DNA of 64,000 bases from Nocardioides ganghwensis. Its GTDB lineage: Bacteria; Actinomycetota; Actinomycetes; Propionibacteriales; Nocardioidaceae. The notes below the pieces were generated by a model. That model was not told the DNA's origin, searched no databases, and saw only the letters and a list, made by a program, of their open reading frames with translations. The DNA lies in the NCBI RefSeq assembly GCF_014779655.1, contig NZ_JACXYX010000008.1, forward strand, positions 1 through 64,000, in the 5' to 3' direction. Positions 9,584-18,716 of this stretch are shown here, one piece after another. Position numbers and translations under genes: made by a program. Position 1 is the stretch's first letter. The number at the start of each line of letters is the position of its first letter.

Positions 9584-11044
9584 TCAGGCCCGCCACTCGA
9601 CTCGCAGCATCCGCTCCATCCAGGGCGTCCGCACCATCGAGATGCCCCAGGGCAGCTCCTCGAGCAGGATGTCGACCGACCGGTCCTCGACCCGGAGCAC
9701 CCAGTCGCCGCCCTCCGCCGACAGCGTCCCGGGCCTGGTCAGGAACTCCGCCCTCAGCGTGTCGGGCGAGGTGTTCCGAAGCGCCTCCCAGTGGCCGACG
9801 ACAGCCTCGAGCAGGGCCGTCGCCTCGGTGACCTCGTCCTCGGTCAGGTCCGGGTCGCGCTCGACCGGCTCCCCGAGCGACATGCCGCACAGCACCTTGG
9901 CAAGCGGCGTCGCCTGCTCCGGCACCACCGCGTCCCCGGTCGCAAGGTGATGCAGGAGCGCGACCGCCCGGTCGGCATCGAGCAGCTCCTCTCCGGCTGT
10001 CACCCCGAGTCCCGCGAGGAAGCGAGGCAGGAACGGGTGGAGCAGCACGAGCCCGGCGTGATCGACGAGCAGGGAGGTGACGTCCCCCGTCGCCCCCGCT
10101 GGCATCCGGCCGGCTTCATGGGCGCTGCCCCTCACGGCCGCGCGTGCCGCACGCGGTCGCTCGGGCGCGAGGGTCGTGGGAACGTCGAGCGAGACACGCG
10201 GCCATCGTCGCCCCAGATGCTGCGCCAGCTCAGGATCTGCCCGCACCTGCTCCGGTAGCGCGGCCAGCGCCCGTCGCACGAGCTCCTGGGCCGTCACCGT
10301 CCGCCGCTCCGCGACCGCTGTCAGGGCGGCAAGCTCGACCTGGCGGAGGAAGGCCGACCACCACCGCGGCCCGTCCGGCCCAGGGGCTGCCCGCAACCCG
10401 GAGGCTTCGGCCAGCGGGCCCGCCACGCGGGGCGCGACGCGGTCGACCAGGTCGTGGACGAACGACGCGGAGAACTGCTTGACCACGCGCAGCCGGACCA
10501 CCGGTGCATCGAGGGCATGAACCAGTGCCTCCCGGCCGAGCGCGTCGGCCAGGATGTCGCCGGCCCAGGCCTCCGAGACGGCCCGCTCGAGGTCATCGTG
10601 CGCGGGACGGAACGCCCACGGGAGCCGACCGTCCCGCAGGAACGCCACGAACGCCTCCTCGACCGTCGCTGCGGGGCCCGATCGGACGATCGGGCCATTC
10701 GCGCCGGTCGTCGGGTCCGGCGCGTGAGCCGACCGGCCCGTGCGCCTGTCCGGCGGGGGTAGGTGACGCCGGAAGAACGCCTCGACGTCGCGGCGGACCG
10801 CCTGGGCGAGGGCATCGTCCAGCGCGTCGTACGGCACGTCGTCGACCTCGATGTCGAGCCGGTCGACGACAAGGCGGTCGTCCTCCGGCACGACGCCCGC
10901 CAGGGCGGTTTCCAGTGCCCGGGCAACCAGCCCGTGGACCGTGCCGGACAGGTGTCGTTGCACCAGCAGCCCGTCACTCTCGCTGCCACGCACCTCGACC
11001 TCCAGGACGTGGCGGCGGACGGCGATCGTGGCGGGGAGGGCCAT
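9584..11044 (-). CDS. Contractile injection system tape measure protein (Afp14-like)
   Basis: A 486-residue protein matching the CIS tape-measure family: the N-terminus carries a beta-rich block (VDRLDIEVDDV, then an FFRRHL helix) and the C-terminus the conserved NAG/HAGLVLLHPFLPRFL motif (here DHAGLVLLHPFLPRF) plus LCGMSLGEPVE and a tail ending in LPWGISMVRTPWMERML. It should set tube length and may help load cargo. Translation is likely coupled to the 1,290-residue protein upstream, whose stop is four bases before this ATG. Family identity is strong; the middle segment is low-complexity Ala/Arg/Pro and short for a tape measure. Confidence 0.9.
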   Translation of the reverse strand: MALPATIAVRRHVLEVEVRGSESDGLLVQRHLSGTVHGLVARALETALAGVVPEDDRLVVDRLDIEVDDVPYDALDDALAQAVRRDVEAFFRRHLPPPDRRTGRSAHAPDPTTGANGPIVRSGPAATVEEAFVAFLRDGRLPWAFRPAHDDLERAVSEAWAGDILADALGREALVHALDAPVVRLRVVKQFSASFVHDLVDRVAPRVAGPLAEASGLRAAPGPDGPRWWSAFLRQVELAALTAVAERRTVTAQELVRRALAALPEQVRADPELAQHLGRRWPRVSLDVPTTLAPERPRAARAAVRGSAHEAGRMPAGATGDVTSLLVDHAGLVLLHPFLPRFLAGLGVTAGEELLDADRAVALLHHLATGDAVVPEQATPLAKVLCGMSLGEPVERDPDLTEDEVTEATALLEAVVGHWEALRNTSPDTLRAEFLTRPGTLSAEGGDWVLRVEDRSVDILLEELPWGISMVRTPWMERMLRVEWRA

Positions 11045-11047
11045 GGC

Positions 11048-14000
11048 TCAGCCGTCGATCTCGATGACGGTGCCGAAGACGGCCGAGCAGCCGCGTTCGT
11101 CGTAGGCGGTCAGGCGGACCGACTTCGGCCCGGGGTCGACGTCGCGGAAGGCCACGACGACGTGGTCGCCGTTGGCGAGCGAGGGCTCCGCCTCCTCGAC
11201 CTCCCAGAGGAAGGCGTCGACCGACCCGCTGGTGACCTCGGCCTTCAGTCCCACGACGCGCTCGTCCAGGCGCTCCTGGTGGATCTCCACCTTGAGGTCC
11301 GTGCCGTCGCACACCGGGTGTTGCTCGTCGGACTCGCACTTGTTGGACGTGGATCCGTCGAACGGCGGGATGTGCACCGCCGACTGGCCGGTGGCCACCT
11401 CGGTGCCCTGGGAGTGGTAGACAACGGAGATCTTGTGCTCCGCGCGACCCTGGAGGAACGAGACCGTGATCCGGAACTCGAGCTCCAGGCACACCAGCCG
11501 GTCGATCCACAGCACGCCCGTGGACGTCCCTTCGGCCGCGGACTCATACGCCATGACGAGCCACTGGTCGGAGCCGACCTCCTCGGCGACGACCGCGTTC
11601 ACCGCCTCCAGCCACTTCGTGACGACGGGCAGGAACGTGGTGGAGCGGATCGGGCTGGTGCCGTGGGCCAAGACCTCGCCGACCCGGTCGGTGAGGTCGT
11701 GCTCCGTCCCGTCGGCTTCGACCACGCGGAACACCTCGACCCCGGCCTGGTAGTCGTTGAGCGGCAGTCCCTCCCTCGCCTCGGGCACCCACCAGCGGTG
11801 TCCCCGCCTCTCGGCGGCACCGCCGCACGGGAGGGTGCACAGCTCGACACCTGACTCGATGGTGCGCTCCGCCACGCAGCCGGCAGCATCCCTCACCGTG
11901 ACGGTCAGCCGCTCGGTCGTGGGGAGTGCCGGGCTGGTGTAGACGGTCCCGGCCACGGTGCCGGGGCTCGCGACGTACGGCGGCGTCCCGCCGGTGATCT
12001 CGAACCCGACCTGGAAGGTCTTCCGGGCTGCGTCCACGGTCACCTCGGGGTCACCGATCGCGAGCACCGGCGGGACCGTGATCGTCGTCGGGGTCGTCTC
12101 GGCACCGCTGGTGTCGCGCGCCGTGATCGTGTGCTCACCATCCGCCAGCCGCAGCGGTCCAGTGAGCTCGGTGAAGGAGCCGTCGTCGACCCGCACCGAC
12201 ACCTTGCCGCTCGCACCCTCCACGGTCACGGTCACGTCCGCGGCCCCGTCGTCCCCGGTGCAGGCGACTGCGACATTCATCCGGAGCCGCACCGGGGGCA
12301 GGGTGTACTGAATTGGCGGGCAGTGCGAGCAGCACTGGTAGGGAAGGAAGAAGTCCGCGACCACCTCGCCCTCCGTGAGGTCGCGGACGGTGGCGGCGTA
12401 CACCTGTGCCGCGGCTCCCCGACCGCTCACTACCTTCGGCACGAGGGGCTTGCCGGTGAGCGTGCGGACCATGAGCTGGATATCGGGGTCGGCGGTGAGC
12501 TCGACCTTGTGACGGAGCCGCTCGAGGGCGCCGTCGAGCGGGTCGGCCTCGCGACGCGCGGCGAGCGCCTCCCGGGACCCGAGTGTCACGCCCTCGCGGG
12601 TGAGCGGCCGCCGGACGAGCTCCTCCCGCACCCCCAGCGGGAGCTCCCGGGTCGGCTCCACGCGGCGGGTGACGGGCGACTCGTGATAGACCACGACGAA
12701 CGTGCCGCCCATGGGGACACCGGCGCCGTGCTGCAGACCCGGGTGGTGCTGCGCGTAGTGGGCGAGGAATTGGGCCTGCTTGACGTCCCGGAGCCGCCGC
12801 TCGTACTCCGCGGCGAGGGACTCCAGCGGGTCGAGCCGGCAGCGGAAGACGATGTCGTCGATCCGATCGGAGAGCCCGGGGTGGTCGAGCTGGACCCGGC
12901 GACGGGCGGCGTCGAACTGCCCCGCGACCGCGACCAGATGGGCGTACCGCTCGGCGAACGACGTGATGTCGAGGGAGCCGATGTCTTCGGCGACCCGGTC
13001 GGCCAGGTCGTTCATGGCGGTCGTCAACGCGTACACGCTGTATGCCACGTCGGGCTGGTCGGTCGGTTGCGCCTCCTCCGGCGCAACGCCCTCGGGCTGG
13101 AGGAACCCCACGAACGGCGTGCCGGGGGTCCAGCTGAGGTTGGCCTCGATGGCGCGCCCCAGCGTGCCCGGTCGTACGCGGTAGGCCGGTGCCCACCTGC
13201 GGAGGACGGTGATCGTCGGCATGACCTCGGGCGCATCGACGAGCTTGCCGCTGGGCAGGTCGTAGAAGTACTGGATCTGCTTGGCGAGGAAGCAGGTCAG
13301 CTCGGAGGTGAGGGCGGCGTAGAGGGCGTCGAGGTCGTCGAACCGGCACCTCTCCTTGCTGAGGTCGACCTCGATGTCCTCGTCGAACGCTCCAGTGCGC
13401 AGGGCGACCACCTCGAAGGGGAGCCGGTTCTGGCTCCGCAGCGTGAGCAGGGTGCTGACGACGTCACGGACGCCCTTGCCCAGGTGGCCCTCGATCCGCA
13501 GGAAGTCCCGGGGCTGGAGGTCGAACCCGAGCGGCTGGGTGACGAAGGAAGGAGGCGCGGGCTGCTGCTGGGCAGCTCGGTAGCCCACGTTGTGGTGGGC
13601 CCGATGCCGCTCGGTCTTGATCGGGTCCCACAGCCGGTACAGGGGAGGGGCGCCGTCCTGCTCGTAGTAGTAGGGGATGGCGCGTACGCCGAGGGGCGCG
13701 TCCCCCGCGTGGCTCGGGGTGATCCTGATCTGCTGGTCAGGGGCAGCCTTGCTCGGCGGGGGCAACGACGGGGTATCGGTGAACGCTTGGGTCATCGCGA
13801 CCAGCCGGTCGAAGAGCACCCGGAACCGGTCCGTCCGCTGCTCGCAACGGCCGACCGCGGGCGAGGCGACGAAGCGGTGGCGGAGCGGGTCGGGCGCGGT
13901 GCCCACCGGTGCCAGCGCGCCCGCGACCAGGTGTCGCGGGAAGAGGCCCTCGGGCGGGCAGCAGGCGCACATCAGGTCAAGCCCGGCCCACCGGACCTCG

Positions 14001-14920
14001 TCGTAGGCGGCGAGCAGGTCGCGGAACAGGTCCCAGTAGTACTGGAGGAAGCGCACCTGCGTGGTCGTGGTCGGGTTCGCGTCGAGGAATCCGTAGCGGT
14101 TGACGAACGTCGTGAAGGGGTTGGTCGGATGCTGGCCGAGGACCAGCGGCTGGAATGCGTCGTACGCCGCCATGAGTGCCGCGGCGGTCGCCGCGACCAG
14201 CTTGTGGGTGCGGAACGGGCCCTGGAAGGCGGCGAGCACCTCCTCGGTCTCGACCGGACCCGAGTTGGGGACGTCGTAGCGCGGCATCCGAAGGTCGGGC
14301 AGCTGCAACCGGGCACCCACGCCCTCGAGCGTCGCGACGTTCGGCGACGCGGCCGCCACCTCGTGGAGGTCGGAGGTGTCGACCAGGAGACGCCGCACCG
14401 TCGCGGTCACCTGGGAGCCGCGGTCGTCGCAGTTGTTCGGGCTACAGGTGCGCAGCCCGCCCCGGCGAAGCTCGAGGAAGAGCACGAGCGCCTTGTCCTC
14501 GAGCACCAGGCCACTGGAGCCCAGCGGTTGTGCGCCGGGTTCGTCGTCGTCGGGGAAGAGCTCCCACATGTCGTACTGCTGCGGCGGATCGGTCCCCGGC
14601 TGCACGAACGGGGCGTAAGGCCCACCTGGCGGGTACGGGTCGTCGCCCGGCAGCTGGTAGGGCCGCACCGCCACGAGTTCAAGGTCCGCGGGTTCGACGA
14701 CGAGGTACCCCTGCGAGGTGATGCCGCATCCGCGTGACAGTCGCACGGTCCCGGATCCGGTGACCTCGACCTCTAGGCCACAGACGACCCCGATCCCGAT
14801 CAGGTTCGCTCGGGTGAGGCGCTGCTGCTCGTCCAGGTACTCGAACAGGTCGTTGAGGTGCGCCTTCGTGAGCACCTGGTTGGCCTCGAACATCGGGTAG
14901 GTGAGTTGCGTCGTGTCCAT
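11048..14920 (-). CDS. eCIS-associated 1,290-residue protein with Ig-like C-terminal domains (fibre/baseplate periphery candidate)
   Basis: The N-terminus (YPMFEANQVLTKAHLNDLF, then an IGVVCGLEV motif) resembles a conserved block that accompanies eCIS baseplate genes. The C-terminal 450 residues hold several beta-sandwich, Ig/PKD-like repeats (for example DGEHTITARDTSG and GPKSVRLTAYDERGC), with scattered cysteines including CCSHCPP. Sitting between the Afp12-like baseplate gene and the tape measure, it takes the slot of the tail fibre Afp13 in Afp clusters, so host-surface binding is plausible. No canonical fibre repeats or transmembrane segments are evident. Start ATG at 14920 is preferred over an upstream TTG because a GGGAG site lies seven bases before it. 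Function is inferred from position and fold impression. Confidence 0.6.
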   Translation of the reverse strand: MDTTQLTYPMFEANQVLTKAHLNDLFEYLDEQQRLTRANLIGIGVVCGLEVEVTGSGTVRLSRGCGITSQGYLVVEPADLELVAVRPYQLPGDDPYPPGGPYAPFVQPGTDPPQQYDMWELFPDDDEPGAQPLGSSGLVLEDKALVLFLELRRGGLRTCSPNNCDDRGSQVTATVRRLLVDTSDLHEVAAASPNVATLEGVGARLQLPDLRMPRYDVPNSGPVETEEVLAAFQGPFRTHKLVAATAAALMAAYDAFQPLVLGQHPTNPFTTFVNRYGFLDANPTTTTQVRFLQYYWDLFRDLLAAYDEVRWAGLDLMCACCPPEGLFPRHLVAGALAPVGTAPDPLRHRFVASPAVGRCEQRTDRFRVLFDRLVAMTQAFTDTPSLPPPSKAAPDQQIRITPSHAGDAPLGVRAIPYYYEQDGAPPLYRLWDPIKTERHRAHHNVGYRAAQQQPAPPSFVTQPLGFDLQPRDFLRIEGHLGKGVRDVVSTLLTLRSQNRLPFEVVALRTGAFDEDIEVDLSKERCRFDDLDALYAALTSELTCFLAKQIQYFYDLPSGKLVDAPEVMPTITVLRRWAPAYRVRPGTLGRAIEANLSWTPGTPFVGFLQPEGVAPEEAQPTDQPDVAYSVYALTTAMNDLADRVAEDIGSLDITSFAERYAHLVAVAGQFDAARRRVQLDHPGLSDRIDDIVFRCRLDPLESLAAEYERRLRDVKQAQFLAHYAQHHPGLQHGAGVPMGGTFVVVYHESPVTRRVEPTRELPLGVREELVRRPLTREGVTLGSREALAARREADPLDGALERLRHKVELTADPDIQLMVRTLTGKPLVPKVVSGRGAAAQVYAATVRDLTEGEVVADFFLPYQCCSHCPPIQYTLPPVRLRMNVAVACTGDDGAADVTVTVEGASGKVSVRVDDGSFTELTGPLRLADGEHTITARDTSGAETTPTTITVPPVLAIGDPEVTVDAARKTFQVGFEITGGTPPYVASPGTVAGTVYTSPALPTTERLTVTVRDAAGCVAERTIESGVELCTLPCGGAAERRGHRWWVPEAREGLPLNDYQAGVEVFRVVEADGTEHDLTDRVGEVLAHGTSPIRSTTFLPVVTKWLEAVNAVVAEEVGSDQWLVMAYESAAEGTSTGVLWIDRLVCLELEFRITVSFLQGRAEHKISVVYHSQGTEVATGQSAVHIPPFDGSTSNKCESDEQHPVCDGTDLKVEIHQERLDERVVGLKAEVTSGSVDAFLWEVEEAEPSLANGDHVVVAFRDVDPGPKSVRLTAYDERGCSAVFGTVIEIDG

Positions 14921-14921
14921 G

Positions 14922-17900
14922 TCAGTTGCTCCCAAGTGCCGAATGTCCGAGGCGGACGGGGTTGACGTCGGATCCCGCGTCGCAGTCGTGGAGCGTCGCG
15001 CGCGGGTAGGTGTTGCGGAGGTCGGCGAGCACGTGCACCAACCGGTCCAGGCGGTAGGACACCTCGATGTACCGGCCGTAGCGCTGCGTCAGCAGCTCCC
15101 GCAGGTCGTTGAGCGCACCGGCGTCGAAGGTCAGGTCCGGGCACGGGGCGAGGGCGGGGGCGGGGAACGGCGTGAACCCAGCGGGTTCGCGGCCGGCGGC
15201 GATGTTGGTCTCCATCCAGCCGCGGAACACGGCGCCGAAGCCGGCGAGCACGGTGGCGGCGCACCTGCAGAGCGCGTCTGGCGTGGCCCCGAGCGTGGTC
15301 ACGGCGCCGGTGAGCTCCTCGAGGACGGTCTCCTGCAAGCGCTCCTCGCGCCAGTCCACCGCCGCGTCCGCCTCCACCCACCGGCACCACGCGTCGTGGA
15401 AGCGCTCGAACTGGTAGCCGTGGCCGGCGACCTCCGCGAAGTGTTCCACCATCAGCTGCTGCAGCTCATCGCGGAGGGCGTCGTCGACCGCGTCGGCGCA
15501 GGACACCCCGGTCAGGTCGACCTCGCCGGCGAAGAGCTCGGCGAGGGCCGCGGCCGCGACAGGCGCGGGGAGGACGCTGAGCGAGTGCGCAGCGAGCCAG
15601 CTCCGGAAGCTCTCGGCATACGCCTCGTAGGTCTCGGCCGCGCAGGCACACGCGGCGTCCGTGTCGTCGACGGCTCTGCCGAACAGGGCGGCGAGGCGGT
15701 CCACGACCGGATCGCAGGGATCGTGGACGAAGCCGTCGTTGCCCACCCAGCACGTCTTGATCAGCAGGTGCGACGGCGTCTGCTCCTGGATCGTCCGCTC
15801 CGCGAAGCCGCGCATGGTGATGTCCGTGCTCAGCGGCGCGGTCCAGCCCGGCACGACGAACGTGAGGCGGAACGAGTACGGGTCCTCGTCGCCGCAGGTG
15901 CAGCAGTTCCCGTCGCTGCACGCGGGGTAGAGCGCGTCGCCCGGGAACTTCGGGCGCAGCAGGAGGTGCTCGACCACGACCGACCTGGCGTGGGCGACCG
16001 CGCCGGCGATGTCGGCGGCGGCGTCCGCGGCAGTCCGCTCGGACGGGTAGTCACCGTCCACGACTCCGGTGAGCCCGGTGAGGGGGTCACCGAGGTTGAT
16101 CTGCCACGCGCTGGACGGATCGCTGGCGTCGACCGGCCCGACCTCCAAGTGATCCGGCCGGGTCAGCGACGACAGGGCGGTCTGACGGGCACCACGGAGG
16201 GCCGCGGCCAGGTCGGCGACTGCTCCATCGAGAGGCATCGTCGTCTCTTGGCGTGGCTGGCCCGGGGGGACGCGAGTCAGCACGACGCCCGCGTCGTCGA
16301 TCGTGAGCCCCCAGTCCGACAACGTGTCGAGGTCCTCGTCGGTGATCAGGGCGGCCAGTGCCGCGGTGACGTCATGGGGTGGATGAAGCACAACCTGCGC
16401 CGTCGCATCCAGATGGAGCGCATGGGCGAAGCCCGGCGCGGCGGCCTGCTTGTTCGCGCGGTAGGAGAAGCTCACCTCCGGCAGGCCGAGCATCAGGGTC
16501 ACGCGCCGCTGGAGACCAGAGACGTTGGCCGGGTCGTCTGGCTCGCCCGACCGGTCGAAGGCCTTGCCGCGGTCGTGGCCCAGCTCGGGCAGCGCCCGCA
16601 GGAAGGCAAGCTTCGCGTCGATGAGTGCGGCCCTGGCGGCCGCCGTACCCTCGATGCTCGCGAGCCGCAGGGCGAACTCGCGGAAGGTCTCGGCGAACCG
16701 GGAGAGCAGGTGGTCAAGGAACCGGTTGCGCCGCTCGACGAACACGGTCCTGGTTTCGCTCATCTCCGCCAGGGCGTCACTGGTCAACCCCTCGACCACG
16801 TCTTCGTACCCCGCGACCCGCGACGGGCCCTCCAGGCCGGTGAAGTAGGTGTGGTCGATCCCGGCGTCGAGGGAGAACAGGTCGCCAACCCGCGCGACCT
16901 GCTGGTAGGCGTCGTGGAGCAGCTGCTCGAACACCATCAGGTAGGCCTTAAGCTGCTTGGCCTGGGCCCGTCGGACGGGCGAGGCCGTCGACGGCAGTCC
17001 GGCCGGGCCCAACCCGTAGGTCTGCGGCAGGCTGTGCTGGACGGGGTGGTAGGCGCGCATGTCGCGACGGGCCCCCACCGGCACCGGGAGGTCGAGGTCG
17101 GTGTCGAGCAGCTTCGGGTGGGCGGCCTGGCCGAGCAGCTGCACCAGCGTGTCCTCGGCCTCGTCCGTGCGGGGCAGGAACGGCAGGCCGCCCGACGTGA
17201 AGGCGAACGACGAGAGGCGCCGGTGGAGCCGCGGACGATGCCGCGCTGGCAGGAACATCAGCCACGAGGCAGTGGTCCGCTCCGGATCGAGCACGGGGGC
17301 CCCGGCGTTCCAGCCCGGGTCGGAGATGCCCGGTATCGCGGTGCCGTCGCCGGCGTACGCCGTGAGCCGCACGTGCTCGACCATGACGAGGCCCTCGATG
17401 TCGACGAGCCGGTCGAGGATGTCCGACACCCTGATCTCCGCCTGGATCTGACTGCCCTCCAGCGCCTCGTCGGTGACGAACCCGCTGTCGAGCTCCGGCC
17501 CGTTGAAGATCGCCTCCACGGGCACTCCGCGCGCCCGCAGCTCCTCGAGGGTGCGGAACTCGACCGGCGGGTCGAGGTACCGCTGGATCTCGAACCAGAT
17601 GCGTGCCTGGACCAGCTCGAGGTCAGCTCCAGGCTCGACCTCCACGTCGGCGCAGACCGCGACGTCGACGATCTCCACGAGCTCCACGCGGCAGACGTCC
17701 TCATCGAGATTGCGGTGGCGCTCGAGCGCGACCCGGGCGGTGCTGATCCCGGCGTCGACGACGGCCAGCTTCCTCCGGTAGTGATCGGCGAACCCGTCGG
17801 CACGCGGATCGGCCAGCCACGCCATGAGGTCCTCCACAGTCATCCGGTCGCGGGCCGCCGAGCTGCCGAACATCCGGACCGAGACGTTGTCGATGTCGAT

Positions 17901-18716
17901 CGACGTCGTGTCCGAGAGCACGATCGTGAGGTCGACGTAGAACACCTCTCCCCAGTTCGCCCTGAGCTCGGCGTCGTCGACGGGAGTCGTGCCGGCCTTG
18001 GTGCGGTTGGGGCCTGAGGCGGTGACCTGGATGGGCCGGTCGTCCCGGGCCAGTCGGTCGCGCTCGTCGCGGCGGCTCAGACGCCAGTCGGGGAACGTGG
18101 CCTCGACCGTGACGATGTGTCGACGAAGCTCCGCGTCAGTGACCACCCGGCGCCGGACGATCGTGCGGTTGTTGAGGTCGCCGAAGTCGGGATGGGGCTC
18201 GAGCTCCAGCAACACGTCGGTCAGGCCGCGCGGCTCCACCCGCACGGCAGGGGAGGCGGTGTCGGGGCGCCCGGTCGTGTCATGGGACAGCACCAGCTCG
18301 TCGTCCTCGCACCACGCGTAGTACGACGCGTCGCACGCGCACGCCTTGCACAGCAACCACGCATTGCGAACCGGAGCGAGATCGATCAGGAGGCGCCGCA
18401 GGTCGGCCGGGGTCGTGGGGTTGACGGTGAGGATCGTCCTCGCCGAGAAGAAGGTCTGGTCGGGGTAGGGATCCTGCGGGCTCGTGCCGCTGACGACCGA
18501 CGCGAGGATGTCGGGGATCGGGAACTCGGTCCGGTACGCGAGCTCTGTCAGCGCGAACGACAGCGCCTCGAGGATGGTGATCCCAGGGTCGTGGAGGTTG
18601 TAGTCGGTCCAGTCGTCGCTCCCTGCCTGCTGGATCCAGCCAACGCCCTCGCGGCGCAGCGCGTAGAAGTCGAGCGCGGTGGCTCCGCCGTCGAGGGGGC
18701 CAGGATTCGTCGTCAT
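14922..18716 (-). CDS. eCIS baseplate protein (Afp12-like)
   Basis: A 1,264-residue protein with the N-terminal WTDYNLHDPGITILEALSF motif, a signature of giant gp6/gp47-type baseplate wedge proteins of contractile injection systems. The rest is a mix of beta segments and long helices, including a paired-Cys CNCC-like stretch near CSDGNCCTCGDED. It would form baseplate wedges joining spike hub to sheath. Its ATG overlaps the stop of the preceding baseplate gene by four bases (ATGA), showing tight co-translation with the Afp11-like partner. Assignment to Afp12 rather than Afp11 rests on gene order. Confidence 0.82.
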   Translation of the reverse strand: MTTNPGPLDGGATALDFYALRREGVGWIQQAGSDDWTDYNLHDPGITILEALSFALTELAYRTEFPIPDILASVVSGTSPQDPYPDQTFFSARTILTVNPTTPADLRRLLIDLAPVRNAWLLCKACACDASYYAWCEDDELVLSHDTTGRPDTASPAVRVEPRGLTDVLLELEPHPDFGDLNNRTIVRRRVVTDAELRRHIVTVEATFPDWRLSRRDERDRLARDDRPIQVTASGPNRTKAGTTPVDDAELRANWGEVFYVDLTIVLSDTTSIDIDNVSVRMFGSSAARDRMTVEDLMAWLADPRADGFADHYRRKLAVVDAGISTARVALERHRNLDEDVCRVELVEIVDVAVCADVEVEPGADLELVQARIWFEIQRYLDPPVEFRTLEELRARGVPVEAIFNGPELDSGFVTDEALEGSQIQAEIRVSDILDRLVDIEGLVMVEHVRLTAYAGDGTAIPGISDPGWNAGAPVLDPERTTASWLMFLPARHRPRLHRRLSSFAFTSGGLPFLPRTDEAEDTLVQLLGQAAHPKLLDTDLDLPVPVGARRDMRAYHPVQHSLPQTYGLGPAGLPSTASPVRRAQAKQLKAYLMVFEQLLHDAYQQVARVGDLFSLDAGIDHTYFTGLEGPSRVAGYEDVVEGLTSDALAEMSETRTVFVERRNRFLDHLLSRFAETFREFALRLASIEGTAAARAALIDAKLAFLRALPELGHDRGKAFDRSGEPDDPANVSGLQRRVTLMLGLPEVSFSYRANKQAAAPGFAHALHLDATAQVVLHPPHDVTAALAALITDEDLDTLSDWGLTIDDAGVVLTRVPPGQPRQETTMPLDGAVADLAAALRGARQTALSSLTRPDHLEVGPVDASDPSSAWQINLGDPLTGLTGVVDGDYPSERTAADAAADIAGAVAHARSVVVEHLLLRPKFPGDALYPACSDGNCCTCGDEDPYSFRLTFVVPGWTAPLSTDITMRGFAERTIQEQTPSHLLIKTCWVGNDGFVHDPCDPVVDRLAALFGRAVDDTDAACACAAETYEAYAESFRSWLAAHSLSVLPAPVAAAALAELFAGEVDLTGVSCADAVDDALRDELQQLMVEHFAEVAGHGYQFERFHDAWCRWVEADAAVDWREERLQETVLEELTGAVTTLGATPDALCRCAATVLAGFGAVFRGWMETNIAAGREPAGFTPFPAPALAPCPDLTFDAGALNDLRELLTQRYGRYIEVSYRLDRLVHVLADLRNTYPRATLHDCDAGSDVNPVRLGHSALGSN

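Noticed and set aside
12131..14737. 868-codon plus-strand frame
   Set aside because: Antisense to the 1,290-residue eCIS gene; high-GC third-position bias alone keeps such frames open.
14901..18017. 1,038-codon plus-strand frame
   Set aside because: Antisense to the Afp12-like gene with no recognisable motif.
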